A DNA stretch of 64,000 nucleotides from SFTJ01 sp045613305 (GTDB lineage Bacteria; Bacteroidota; Bacteroidia; Bacteroidales; Muribaculaceae). Under the pieces are notes generated by a model. It saw nothing but the letters and a program-made list of their open reading frames with translations, was not told where the DNA came from and did not search any database. Location of the stretch: NCBI GenBank assembly GCA_045613305.1, contig JAZLAU010000028.1, positions 1 to 64,000 of the forward strand. Direction: 5' to 3'. Positions 32,301 through 40,772 of the stretch are shown here, one piece after another; position 1 is the first letter of the stretch, and every line of letters begins with the position of its first letter. Made by a program: the position numbers and the translations under genes.

Positions 32301-33319
32301 AAGTCGGTGTAAGAAGGCGGCAAATAGTTCACCCCGCCCAAGTTTGTTCCAATCCAGATGCCGTTTTCACGGTCGCGATAAATTTGGGCTATCTGGTTGT
32401 CTGAAAGGGTGAATCCGCACATTGGGTCGTTAACAATGTGAGCCACAGTGTTTTTTGATTCGTTGATGACGTATATTCCGCTTTCGGTGGCCACCCAAAT
32501 CTCGTCGTTGTAGTTTTGAAGGTCGCGAATAATCTTATGGTTAACTTCAGAAGTGAAGAATTCTGTAAGTAATTGGTTTCGTTTGTTGTATTTTAGCAAT
32601 TTGCCTTCGTGACATCCCAGCACCAGAAATTCGCCGTAGTCGCACATGCAATAAATGCTTTGTCCGCCCAGGTAGTTTGTTGGGTCGGCCACTTCGGTTG
32701 CTTCAAATTTGTCGTTAAGGCTTTCGTAAGAGTATAGCCCCATTCCGTTAGTTCCAACCCACACCTTGCCCGACTTGTCGATGCAAATGCTTTCGGGGCT
32801 ACCTTTGTCGGGGCTTTGTTGGCTGAAGGTGTAAAGGTGCAATTTGTTGTCGCAAAACCTAAATACCCCTTGGTTAGGTACTACAATCCAAATGTTGCCT
32901 TGGTCATCGTTAACGATGCTCTGAATCCAGTCGGTTATGGCTATTCCGTCAGGAGTCTTATGTGTGAAATAAGTGACTTTTTCGCTGATAGGCTCAAAAA
33001 TGAAAATACCCTTGTCGGTGCCAATCCACAAGTTCTTAAGCGAGTCTTCGTGAAGCGCCGAAACGTTGTTGTTGCGGAACCCTATTTCAGAATCGAAGCA
33101 GTCGTAGATTTGGATGTTTTGCCCGTCAAAACGGTTAAGGTTATTTTTTGTTCCAAACCACATAAATCCGCTGCTGTCTTGCAAAATTGCCTTGATGTCG
33201 GTAGGCTTAAAACCTTTGTTTCGGCTAAGGTTTCGGAAGAAATAAGAAGAGTGCTGACTTTGCGAAAAGCCAGAGCATACAGATAGGATGACAATTAAAA
33301 ATAGGGTTACGATTCTCAT
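29333..33319 (-). CDS. Hybrid two-component system sensor-regulator (HTCS)
   Basis: 1328 aa single-chain sensor and transcription factor of the type that controls polysaccharide utilisation loci. Signal peptide (1-20), two periplasmic seven-bladed propellers of Reg_prop repeats (about 25-710; repeated WIGT/WFGT.. motifs), Y_Y_Y domain (about 715-770), one membrane helix (about 777-797), HisKA with phospho-His831 in AHEIRTP, HATPase (N box NNLLSNAVKYS near 942-952; G box SGIGLNL near 1003-1009), receiver (Glu1074/Asp1075, phosphoacceptor Asp1117 in ISDIMMPEMDG, Lys1169) and an AraC-type HTH (about 1212-1316). All key residues are present. Divergent from GH2-GH92, followed at 16 nt by GH43. The inducer should be an oligosaccharide from the target glycan. 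Confidence 0.95.
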   Translation of the reverse strand: MRIVTLFLIVILSVCSGFSQSQHSSYFFRNLSRNKGFKPTDIKAILQDSSGFMWFGTKNNLNRFDGQNIQIYDCFDSEIGFRNNNVSALHEDSLKNLWIGTDKGIFIFEPISEKVTYFTHKTPDGIAITDWIQSIVNDDQGNIWIVVPNQGVFRFCDNKLHLYTFSQQSPDKGSPESICIDKSGKVWVGTNGMGLYSYESLNDKFEATEVADPTNYLGGQSIYCMCDYGEFLVLGCHEGKLLKYNKRNQLLTEFFTSEVNHKIIRDLQNYNDEIWVATESGIYVINESKNTVAHIVNDPMCGFTLSDNQIAQIYRDRENGIWIGTNLGGVNYLPPSYTDFTRYVPLTSNSINSKQVRSIIEDSNNNIWIGTYDAGVCYLSNSTGQFHNVNSRLNSNKVLSLFANDNKVWIGYFKNGLDVTNNKTLSTQHYSANNLGINEASIYAICDDSNGNTWIGNGWGVYVGNKMTMKFEHMPQFGSAFIFDIIEDINKNIWVASMGKGVFKYNPLTQEIENFTHDEKNPKSLSSNSVSSIMETSDGNIWFSTDRGGICLYNKATNDFTSYGIKEGLPDETAYKILEDKDGFLWFGTNNGLVKFNPQDASCKVFTTYNGLPSNQFSYKSALKASDGRFYFGCAEGMIAFNPYSISKNQTPPSVFITKLLVNNLEITPKSDKSPLSQSIIYTDEITLNHHQNTIGFEFASLSYIMPTANIIAYKMEGVNDDWVHTTTGASMVYTNLTPGNYTLRVKGANNDGVWSDKEISLKINILAPWWNTTLAKIVYILLALVLITYTIRLLRIRGEKKTHEEKLLYESEKEKELYRTKLDFYTDVAHEIRTPVTLINGPLETLVDMDIADAEIKRNLATMQRNTNELLNITNQLLDFRKIDNNKMHLNISCVNITELLNQKVLEFDELKETNKNIGFNIPDNEIYVSADKNSIIKIINNLLSNAVKYSDSFVNVEMKCENGTVTISVLNDGDTVPEDAHDKIFEPFFQLRKNMNNPASSGIGLNLAKQLAEMNNGSLIYKVVNGLNVFEVTLKQECNVPVAKEPHPDTIFDNETALADDDKRNLVVMMVEDNSELLSFIAGKLSTIYTVETATNGVEALAKLSECNADIVISDIMMPEMDGLELCKHIKANIETSHIPVILLTAKNDLDSKVEGLKLGADAYIEKPFSFKYLVAQITSIIDNRIRDRESFSKKPFISTNSFGISKADQTLINKIIETIEENITNPNFGVELLAEKACMSRSSLHRKIKAVSGTSPTDFIRLIRLKKSTELITEGSYRIGEVCYLVGINSPSYFIKLFQKQYGITPKEFEKQQRQRREENEKEEF

Positions 33320-33367
33320 AAATAACTTGAGTTTTATGGCTATATGCTACGCATATTTTCACTATCA

Positions 33368-33375
33368 CAAATTTA
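33368..33375 (-). promoter_or_regulatory. Putative -7 element of the HTCS gene
   Basis: TAAATTTG on the minus strand, about 50 nt before the HTCS ATG. A TTTTTTG lies 25 nt further upstream, longer than the usual 19-21 nt spacing. Confidence 0.45.
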
Positions 33376-33515
33376 GGTTATATAATAATCGTAATTCTTT
33401 CAAAAAATAGCAATTTAGTAGAAGATGCAAGTAGACTCGAAATATAACATTCTGATTATTAGTGTTTAAAATAAAACCCTATAAATGGTCGCGAAATATA
33501 CTTGAATAAAAATGC

Positions 33516-33523
33516 TAACTTTG
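33516..33523 (+). promoter_or_regulatory. Putative -7 element of the GH2-GH92 operon
   Basis: TAACTTTG fits TAnnTTTG, 33 nt before the ATG. No -33 match at 19-21 nt; instead CGAAATATA lies just upstream (33492-33500), a 9-nt copy of 33438-33446. An activator-dependent promoter would look like this. Confidence 0.45.
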
Positions 33524-33556
33524 TTAAAGTAAGAATTTTGATTAAAGACAAAGATA

Positions 33557-35572
33557 ATGAAAAAAATCAGTTTAGCGCTAATTGCGGTGGTTTGTGCAGT
33601 GGTTTCGATGAGTGCACAAGTAAGGCAAACTACATTATTGCAAGGCGACTGGCAGTTTAAAAAAGGCCGATATGAGCAAGGTTTGGGCGAACAAGGAATA
33701 AAAGTGAGCGTGCCCCATAGTTGGAACGCCGAAGATGGTTGCACCGAGGGTTATTATCGCGGTGAAGGAACCTATGAATGCCGATTTGATGCCCCAAAGC
33801 ACATTGGCGGCAAGCGAGTGTTTGTGCGCTTTGAAGGCGTGTCGCTAACAGCCGAAGTGTTCTGCAATGGTGTGCGATTAGGTAGTCACCAGGGAGCATT
33901 CAATGCCTTTTGCTTTGAAATCACCGATTTGCTGAAACCGCACGACAATAGTTTGGTGGTAGTTGCCAATAATGCTAAAAATGCAGACGTGATACCGTTG
34001 GCAGGCGATTTTACCGTGTTTGGTGGCATATACCGACCAGTGTGGCTGATGGTGTTGCCAGAGGTGTGCTTGTCGCCCCTCGACTATGCATCGCCCGGGG
34101 TGTATGTGAGTCAGAACCATGTGACCGAATCGAAGGCGCAACTCGAAGTGAAGGCTGTGGTGAGCATGGGTAAGCAGCCATTGCAGAAATGTTCGTTAAA
34201 GACCACAGTGCTCAATGCTGAAGGTCAAGAGGTGGCAGTGTCGCAAGGCGGAGCCATGGTGACCGACAGCGAAGGCCGTGTGCTGATTAAGCATAAACTG
34301 GAAATTGACAACCCAACACTATGGCAAGGGAAAGAAAACCCATATCAATATACATTCCGTTTTGAGTTGTTGAAGGGAAAGCAAGTGGTTGATGTGTTGC
34401 ATCAAAGCATAGGCTTGCGTTCGTTTAGGGTAGATAACCGTAAAGGATTTTTCCTTAATGGTAAGCCCTATAACTTGCGCGGCGTAAATCGTCATCAAGA
34501 CCGCCAGGGCAAGGGATGGGCCATCTCAGAGGCCAATCACAACGAAGACTTTGCCATGATAAATGAAATTGGCGCCAATGGCGTGAGGTTGGCTCACTAT
34601 CCGCAATCGGGTTACTTCTATTCGCTATGCGACGCCGGAGGAATGCTTGTGTGGGCCGAGATACCATTTATAGAACGCGGCACAGATAGCAGTATGCAGT
34701 TTGCTCACAACACCAAGGAGCAATTGATAGAGATGATTCGCCAGAATTACAATCATACATCGATATTCTGCTGGGGATTGTTTAACGAACTTGGCGTGGG
34801 ACATCCCGAAACACTTGTGTGGCAACTTAATGAATTGGCGCATCAGGAAGACCCTACGCGCTTCACTGTGGCGGCTACAAATCAAGACAATAAGGTGTAT
34901 AACTTCTATACCGACATTTTGGCCTATAACACTTATCCGGGATGGTATTGGTCGGACCCTCAAACCATGCGCTACGCAGTGGACTGGAAGTATGAACCAA
35001 CTAACAAGCAGCCCGGTATAGGTGTGAGTGAATATGGCGCAGGAGCAAGCATAAAGCACCATGAGGAAAATGTGAAAAAGCCGAAGACCGACGGCGATTG
35101 GCATCCTGAAGAATGGCAGGCTGTGTGCCACGAGGGCAACTATGAGGAGATTGTGAAGCGAGAATGGCTTTGGGGCACATTTGTGTGGAATATGTTTGAC
35201 TTTGCAAGCGCTTCGCGTCGTGAGGGCGACACCTATGGCATTAACGATAAAGGCCTGGTGACCTACGACCGTAAGGTGCGTAAAGATGCGTTCTATTATT
35301 ATAAGGCGCAATGGAACAAAGAGCCAATGGTGCACATTTGTTCGAAGCGTTTCGTGGAGCGTACGCAAAACTCTACCACTGTGAAGGTGTATTCCAATTG
35401 CAGCGATGTGCAATTGGAAGTCAACGGCAAGGCGCTTGGCACCGTTTCGCCTAAACTAAACGTATATGAGTGGAAAGGTGTGGCCTTGCAGAAGGGCGAA
35501 AACACCATAAAGGTTACAGCCAACGGTGGCGGCGAAATTATTACCGACACTTGTGTGTGGACATTGAAATAG
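33557..35572 (+). CDS. GH2 beta-galactosidase / beta-glucuronidase-type enzyme, secreted
   Basis: 671 aa, a compact GH2. Signal peptide (1-20), jelly-roll (about 25-170), Ig-like domain (about 185-290), TIM barrel (about 292-590) and a short C-terminal beta domain. Barrel motifs: RGVNRHQDRQGKGWA (308-322), acid/base Glu411 in CWGLFNELG and nucleophile Glu492 in GVSEYGAG; the QD after RH resembles beta-galactosidases. Both catalytic residues are in place. First gene of a two-gene operon with GH92 (27 nt), divergent from the HTCS, a layout in which the sensor often controls the neighbour directly. Activity on beta-galactosides is most likely; beta-glucuronides remain possible. Confidence 0.9.
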   Translation: MKKISLALIAVVCAVVSMSAQVRQTTLLQGDWQFKKGRYEQGLGEQGIKVSVPHSWNAEDGCTEGYYRGEGTYECRFDAPKHIGGKRVFVRFEGVSLTAEVFCNGVRLGSHQGAFNAFCFEITDLLKPHDNSLVVVANNAKNADVIPLAGDFTVFGGIYRPVWLMVLPEVCLSPLDYASPGVYVSQNHVTESKAQLEVKAVVSMGKQPLQKCSLKTTVLNAEGQEVAVSQGGAMVTDSEGRVLIKHKLEIDNPTLWQGKENPYQYTFRFELLKGKQVVDVLHQSIGLRSFRVDNRKGFFLNGKPYNLRGVNRHQDRQGKGWAISEANHNEDFAMINEIGANGVRLAHYPQSGYFYSLCDAGGMLVWAEIPFIERGTDSSMQFAHNTKEQLIEMIRQNYNHTSIFCWGLFNELGVGHPETLVWQLNELAHQEDPTRFTVAATNQDNKVYNFYTDILAYNTYPGWYWSDPQTMRYAVDWKYEPTNKQPGIGVSEYGAGASIKHHEENVKKPKTDGDWHPEEWQAVCHEGNYEEIVKREWLWGTFVWNMFDFASASRREGDTYGINDKGLVTYDRKVRKDAFYYYKAQWNKEPMVHICSKRFVERTQNSTTVKVYSNCSDVQLEVNGKALGTVSPKLNVYEWKGVALQKGENTIKVTANGGGEIITDTCVWTLK

Positions 35573-35599
35573 GAAAAATATAACGAAATATAAAGCGTG

Positions 35600-37837
35600 A
35601 TGATAAAAAGAATATTAATATCTGTGGCGTTAGTAGCCACAATGTTGCCAACGGCGTCGGCAAAAACGTCGTTGGTCGACTATGTTAATCCTCATGTTGG
35701 AACCGCGTTGAAGGGTGAGGGCGGAACTGCTCCGTTTGTTGGAGTGCCACACATGATGACCAACTTTTTGGCACAAACCCGCGAAAACAAGATGGGCACG
35801 ATGGCCTATGTGTATGACGACAGTCACATACTGGGCTTCATGGCGTCGCACCAACCAACAGTGTGGATGGGCGACTACGGATATGTGTCGGTTATGCCGC
35901 AGGTTAGCGCAGAGCCGTTGCTGTTGCCCGATGACCGTAAGTTAGGGTTTAATCATGCCGATGAGGTGACATCTCCGCACTACTATAGCGTGAAGATGAA
36001 TGTTGACGATAAGACCAGCATAAAAGCCGAAGTTACGGCAGCAAGCCGCTGTGGAGTGATGCGTTTCACTTATCCGAAGAGCCAAAATTCGCGACTTGTG
36101 GTGCAGGGCATCAATCTTAACGAGCAACTCAATGACTGGTGCAACGATTATGGCCCACGTTTGAGGTCGATAAGAGGCTGGGTGAAGGTGGATGCCGAGA
36201 AAGGCGAGATTGTGGGTTATAATCCCGACCGTCAATCGGCTCAGTTAGGCCCTGAACTGAAGAACTTTAACGGCTACTTTGTGATAAAAGTGAATAAGCC
36301 CTTTGCCGACTACGGAGTGTGGAACGGTAAAGATGTGAAGCGAGGTGTGGTTGAGATGGAGTTGACCCGCGGCGGCGCTTTTGTGGAGTTTGCCACAAAG
36401 AAAAACGAGGTTGTGGAGGTGCAGGTTTCTACTTCGTTTATCAGCATAGAGCAGGCTCGCATAAATTTAGAGAAAGAAATTGGTAATAAGACATTTGCGC
36501 AAGTTTCGGCCAGCACAAAAGGTGCTTGGGAGCAAAAATTGCAGAAACTTCAAGTGAGTGGTGTGGACGACGAACAAAAACGAATCTTCTACACCGCATT
36601 ATATCATGCATATCTGTTCCCGAGAGAATTTTCGGAATATGGCAAATATTATAGCGCGTTTGATGATAAAGTGCACGATGGCATCTCATATAATGATTAT
36701 TCGCTTTGGGACACCTTCAGAGCGCTTCATCCGCTAATGATATTTTTAGAACCAGAGTTAACAGGCAATTGGATTACGGGCTTGTTGCAGATGTATAAAG
36801 AGGGAGGCTGGATGCCAATGTGGCCAAATCCTACCTACACAAACATTATGATAGGCACTCATGCCGATGCCTTGATAGCCGATGCCTACATGAAAGGCAT
36901 AAGAAATTATGACGTGAATTTGGCATATGAAGCAATGCGCAAAGATGCCATGGTGCCGCCTGATTGCGACACTCGCCGATGGTATGGCGACCGTAATTGG
37001 TGGACCTCATATGAGGGACGTGCCGGTGCAAGTTGGTATCACACAATTGGTTATGTGCCCGACAATCACACAGCCGAGTCGGTGTCGCGAACATTAGAAT
37101 ATGCCTACGACGACTGGTGCGTGGCTCAAGTGGCTCAAGATTTGGGTAAGACCGACGACTATAATGCGCTTATGCGATGGGCGCAGAACTATCGCAATGT
37201 GTATAATAAAGAAGAAGGATTTATGTTGCCACGCAGATATGATGGCTCATGGATTATTCTCGACGACCATAATCGTCAGGGCTTAACTGAAGGGTCGAAG
37301 TGGACATATTTGTTCTGCGTGTTGCAAGACATTCCGGGAATGATAGAAATGATGGGCGGCAAGGATGCTTTTGCCAAGAAACTTGATGATAATTTCAACG
37401 GAAACCATTACCGCCACGATAACGAGCCCGGACATCACTACATCTATTTGTATGACTATTGCGACATGCCTCGCAAGGCTCAAGAACTTGTTCGTAAGCA
37501 CACCCGTGTGAACTATCGCAATGCTCCCGATGGCCTAAACGGCAACGATGATTGTGGGCAAATGTCGGCATGGTATATTTTCTCGATAATGGGATTTTAT
37601 CCTGTCACACCTGGCAGTAACACCTTTGCCATTGGTGCACCGCAGTTCCCTAAATTGCAGATGCAATTGCAAGGCGCTCAAGGTGTTAAGACGTTGACAA
37701 TTGAAGCCAAAAACTTATCGGAAGCAAATAAATATGTGAAAAACATAACTATTGACGGCGTTAAGCACAATGGCAATTTCTTCACTTATAACCAGCTGAT
37801 GAACGCCAATCACATAGTGTTTGAAATGACCGACTGA
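35600..37837 (+). CDS. GH92 exo-alpha-mannosidase, secreted
   Basis: Calcium-dependent exo-acting inverting alpha-mannosidase. The ATG at 35600 is preferred over the GTG one codon earlier; it begins a signal peptide ending PTASA. 745 aa, usual length: N-terminal beta-sandwich (about 25-265) opening with VDYVNPHVGT, and an (alpha/alpha)6 barrel. Family signatures: SLWDTFRALHPL, acid Glu609 in HDNEPGHHY, GLNGNDDCGQMSAWY with the base aspartates at 650-651, and GFYPVTPGSNTFAIGAPQF. Everything needed for catalysis is present. Co-transcribed with the GH2 gene upstream. Linkage preference (alpha-1,2, 1,3, 1,4 or 1,6) is not readable. Confidence 0.92.
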   Translation: MIKRILISVALVATMLPTASAKTSLVDYVNPHVGTALKGEGGTAPFVGVPHMMTNFLAQTRENKMGTMAYVYDDSHILGFMASHQPTVWMGDYGYVSVMPQVSAEPLLLPDDRKLGFNHADEVTSPHYYSVKMNVDDKTSIKAEVTAASRCGVMRFTYPKSQNSRLVVQGINLNEQLNDWCNDYGPRLRSIRGWVKVDAEKGEIVGYNPDRQSAQLGPELKNFNGYFVIKVNKPFADYGVWNGKDVKRGVVEMELTRGGAFVEFATKKNEVVEVQVSTSFISIEQARINLEKEIGNKTFAQVSASTKGAWEQKLQKLQVSGVDDEQKRIFYTALYHAYLFPREFSEYGKYYSAFDDKVHDGISYNDYSLWDTFRALHPLMIFLEPELTGNWITGLLQMYKEGGWMPMWPNPTYTNIMIGTHADALIADAYMKGIRNYDVNLAYEAMRKDAMVPPDCDTRRWYGDRNWWTSYEGRAGASWYHTIGYVPDNHTAESVSRTLEYAYDDWCVAQVAQDLGKTDDYNALMRWAQNYRNVYNKEEGFMLPRRYDGSWIILDDHNRQGLTEGSKWTYLFCVLQDIPGMIEMMGGKDAFAKKLDDNFNGNHYRHDNEPGHHYIYLYDYCDMPRKAQELVRKHTRVNYRNAPDGLNGNDDCGQMSAWYIFSIMGFYPVTPGSNTFAIGAPQFPKLQMQLQGAQGVKTLTIEAKNLSEANKYVKNITIDGVKHNGNFFTYNQLMNANHIVFEMTD

Positions 37838-37866
37838 GATAACGCAGTAGTAAAAATAGCCCATAA

Positions 37867-37911
37867 AAAAATTGAGGGTGTGCCGAAAAAAATTGGCACG
37901 CCCTCAATTTT
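37867..37911. terminator. Bidirectional terminator between GH92 and DUF1573 genes
   Basis: Arms AAAATTGAGGGTGTGCC (37868-37884) and GGCACGCCCTCAATTTT (37895-37911), 17 bp with one mismatch that becomes a G-U pair in RNA, flanked by A and T runs on both sides. It serves two convergent genes. Confidence 0.85.
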
Positions 37912-37929
37912 CTATTTTTAGGTTATGAT

Positions 37930-38361
37930 TTAATAGATGTCGGCTTTTATCCAGATTGGGACAAACTGTTGAGCACCAGTTGTTTCTAATCGTATTCGTC
38001 GATTAAGTTCTCCTTTTGGGTATCCCACGGGGTCGTATGTGACAGTGACGTGTCCTTTTGCAAAGGGTCGGATGGCTGTTTTTGGGTAGGTTACTTTGGT
38101 GCATCCGCATGATGTTAAAGAGCCAATAATAAACACGTCGGTTTGGCTGGTGTTGATAAACTCAAAATGGTGTACTAACAGCCCGCCAGCGATGCTCACT
38201 TTGCCAAAATTATGCACGTTTTCGGGAAACACTATTCCCACGCATGGCCTTTCGAGGGCAACGTTAGGCGTCAATTGACATTTGGGCACATTGTTGGCAT
38301 TTTGCCCAAAAGCGTTAAAAGCCAGAAATAGAGCCGATAATATGACTAAGTGGCATTTCAT
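37930..38361 (-). CDS. DUF1573 domain protein
   Basis: 143 aa with a signal peptide (1-19). The single domain shows the DUF1573 pattern: HNFGKVSIAGGLLVHHFEF, then SLTSCGCTKVTYPKTAI and HVTVTYDPVGYPKG. These small beta-sandwich proteins are periplasmic or surface exposed in Bacteroidetes; the function is unknown, and the conserved SCGCT cysteines may bind metal or form a disulfide. The ATG overlaps the TGA of the CotH gene by 4 nt (ATGA), so translation is probably coupled and the two products may work together. Confidence 0.88.
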   Translation of the reverse strand: MKCHLVILSALFLAFNAFGQNANNVPKCQLTPNVALERPCVGIVFPENVHNFGKVSIAGGLLVHHFEFINTSQTDVFIIGSLTSCGCTKVTYPKTAIRPFAKGHVTVTYDPVGYPKGELNRRIRLETTGAQQFVPIWIKADIY

Positions 38362-40772
38362 AGTGCAACCTTTTGAGAGAATTTCTCGCCAGAGTCGGCT
38401 GTTGCAACCACGATGTAGATGCCTTTATCGGCAGGCACATAGGTTGTTGGCTGAGGCGATTGTTCAGTGAAAATCAGCGAGCCATCGGCGCGGTAAACGT
38501 CCACCGATTTGAGTTGTGAGGTAGATTCTATCAGAATTTCGCCATTGTAAGCCACAATTTTAGGGCTGTTTTGTTTGCTGTCGGCAGTTATGTCGTCGAT
38601 GCCAGTGATGTTTACCACCTCAAAGTTTACCGACGAGTAGCCGCTGTCGAGAGTTAATTGGCATTCGTTGTTTGCAATGTTTCTCACACGCGATGAGCCA
38701 TTTGGATAATTGATTGTAATCTTCCATTGAGCATCGGCATCAACATTGAGGCGCACGGTTTTGCCGCTGAAATAACTTCCCACGAAATCGGGTTGAGTGA
38801 GCGGAGTGTCGTTGAAAGTCACTTTGCATCCGTTAGGATTGATTGTGACAGGCACAGGTGCACCCAAATTGAAGTATGTGGCAATGATTTGAGGCATCTT
38901 TTTAGTACGTTCCTTCGACCAGTTGATAAGGTTTGAAATGCCGTCGTGCCACGAGTCGTATGATGTTGGGTAGTCGAAGCGCTTTAAATGCTCTTCATAT
39001 TCAGGCTCAAGTTCGCTACGCATGTCCTCAAGGAGCTCTTGAGTGATAGAAGGTCGCAAGAAGTCGCCAAGATAAACGGCGAATTTGTCGGTAAGAATGT
39101 CGACAAACTCGGGGAAACTGCACATCACTTGATAAATTTTTACGACTTCGGGGCGATTTCCGGCATCGGTGTCGTTTTCGTGGTTGTGGGTTCGCAAGAT
39201 TGTGCTGAAATAGACCTTGCTGGTGCTGTTGTAAGAGAAAAAGTCCATGTCTTTAAGCACCCATCTCCATTTTCCGCCTTGTGCGCTTGGTCGCCACATC
39301 ACCATGTTGTTGCCTGGGAAATCGGTGTTTGCAGCCCATGTTTGGGCTATTAAAGTTTGGACAAAGTTATCAACATCAATGGCTTCGCACATTTGCTGAT
39401 AAGTGGGTTTGCTGTTGTATAGAGCCACTAAACTGTTGAAACTGTCGATTGTACCGGACTTGAGTTCTTCCCAGTTTTCAATCATGTCGATGTCTTCGAG
39501 ACCGTTATAGTTTGCTTCGATGATGTCTTCGTTGCTACGTTCGCGAAGGCCGTAAATGCCGTGATATTGCCCGTTGATGTAGCACACTACGGGTTTGTAG
39601 GCCTGCCAGTCGAGATTGTCGGCGTGATTTCCGAACAAAACTTGGCAAAACGCGTCGTTGATGCGCGAAGAAGTGAAGTTATTTCCACCGTTTCGTAACA
39701 CAAACGATTTCGACTTGGTGACGTTAGGCTTGTCTTCCCAGAACGGGTGCGAGAAACCCTTGGTGCCGAATCGCTTATTGGAGTACACAGCCATCGATTT
39801 TTGAGCCATGACACGAGTGTAACCTCCGTGAACGCGTAATTCGCCGAGTTGGCTTATAGAGGTGGTGTTTTCACTGGATTCGAAATATTCGATATAGGCC
39901 GGACGTCGCCAGTCGTTATAAAAATTGTTGTTGACAAAAATGCCGGTAGAGTTATCGTAGAGATATTTGTTGTCGGTTATGATGGAGATGGTTGGGAGTT
40001 TGCTTTGTCGCGGATGTATGATGATGGAACGACAAGTGGAACGAGGCGAAATGGCCTTGCTCGAAATCAGTTTGGCACGGATTACGGTAGAGGTGTTGAA
40101 ACGCTGGTTGTAGTTGTTGTTGCTAACCGCATTAGCGATAGTTGGCTCTCTGCCGTCGGTGGTTATGCAAAGTTTTGTGTCGTCGGGCACGCCATCGGGC
40201 ATTGTGATGATGGCTCTAACCACTCTGTAGGTGTTATACGACACGCTGCTTTCGATGCTGAAAGTGGGTTCTGGCAAGATTACGTTAGTTATGCCGCCTT
40301 TGTTTGCTTCGCCGGGAGTGGGTGTGAGTTGATAACCCCAATTGCCGTTTTCGTCAATCCCATAAGCCACATTTGGAGCAGGTTGCTTAAGGTGCATTAC
40401 ATGGTGCAGAATTTCGCCTTCGGGCGAGAAAAGATACACTCCCGCTTTGCCCGAATCGAGACGTATTGGGGCGTTATTTGAAGAGAGGTCTTTGTCGCAA
40501 TATACCAAAGTGTATTGTCCGGCGCGAGCAATGTTCGAGCCGTTGATGATAGCCGCTTCTTCAAAGTTAGGAGAAGTGCCTATTCGATATTTGAAAAGAC
40601 GGAAATTAGTGTCGCCTGTATTCTTGATTTCAACCCAAGAGTCGGGGAACTCATTTTGGTCGTATATTAGGTCGATGTTCGACTGCATGAACTCCGTAAT
40701 TTGAAGTTGGGCGTTGCCAACCAGTGGAGCGCATGCTAAAATTGTGGATATGAAAAAGTGTCGAGTTTTCAT
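38358..40772 (-). CDS. CotH kinase family protein with lamin-tail domain and sorting tail
   Basis: The ATG at 40772 begins a good signal peptide (MKTRHFFISTILACAPLVGNA); the longer frame from 40925 has no sense at its N-terminus. 804 aa. Order: lamin-tail-like domain (about 22-125, LQITEFMQSNIDLIYDQ..DSWVEIKN), a chitobiase-like FN3 segment (about 165-260), CotH domain (about 265-620) with the hallmark NGQYHGIYGLRERSNEDII, then a beta domain and a Por-secretion-like tail (GIYIVVATADSGEKFSQKVAL region). CotH of spore formers phosphorylates coat proteins; in Bacteroidetes these secreted forms have no proven role. Coupled by a 4-nt overlap to DUF1573. Placed between two glycosidase operons on the opposite strand. 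Confidence 0.88.
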   Translation of the reverse strand: MKTRHFFISTILACAPLVGNAQLQITEFMQSNIDLIYDQNEFPDSWVEIKNTGDTNFRLFKYRIGTSPNFEEAAIINGSNIARAGQYTLVYCDKDLSSNNAPIRLDSGKAGVYLFSPEGEILHHVMHLKQPAPNVAYGIDENGNWGYQLTPTPGEANKGGITNVILPEPTFSIESSVSYNTYRVVRAIITMPDGVPDDTKLCITTDGREPTIANAVSNNNYNQRFNTSTVIRAKLISSKAISPRSTCRSIIIHPRQSKLPTISIITDNKYLYDNSTGIFVNNNFYNDWRRPAYIEYFESSENTTSISQLGELRVHGGYTRVMAQKSMAVYSNKRFGTKGFSHPFWEDKPNVTKSKSFVLRNGGNNFTSSRINDAFCQVLFGNHADNLDWQAYKPVVCYINGQYHGIYGLRERSNEDIIEANYNGLEDIDMIENWEELKSGTIDSFNSLVALYNSKPTYQQMCEAIDVDNFVQTLIAQTWAANTDFPGNNMVMWRPSAQGGKWRWVLKDMDFFSYNSTSKVYFSTILRTHNHENDTDAGNRPEVVKIYQVMCSFPEFVDILTDKFAVYLGDFLRPSITQELLEDMRSELEPEYEEHLKRFDYPTSYDSWHDGISNLINWSKERTKKMPQIIATYFNLGAPVPVTINPNGCKVTFNDTPLTQPDFVGSYFSGKTVRLNVDADAQWKITINYPNGSSRVRNIANNECQLTLDSGYSSVNFEVVNITGIDDITADSKQNSPKIVAYNGEILIESTSQLKSVDVYRADGSLIFTEQSPQPTTYVPADKGIYIVVATADSGEKFSQKVAL

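Noticed and set aside
34625..35413. 262-aa open frame on the minus strand
   Set aside because: Antisense to GH2 with its acid/base and nucleophile intact; His/Leu-rich with no domain.
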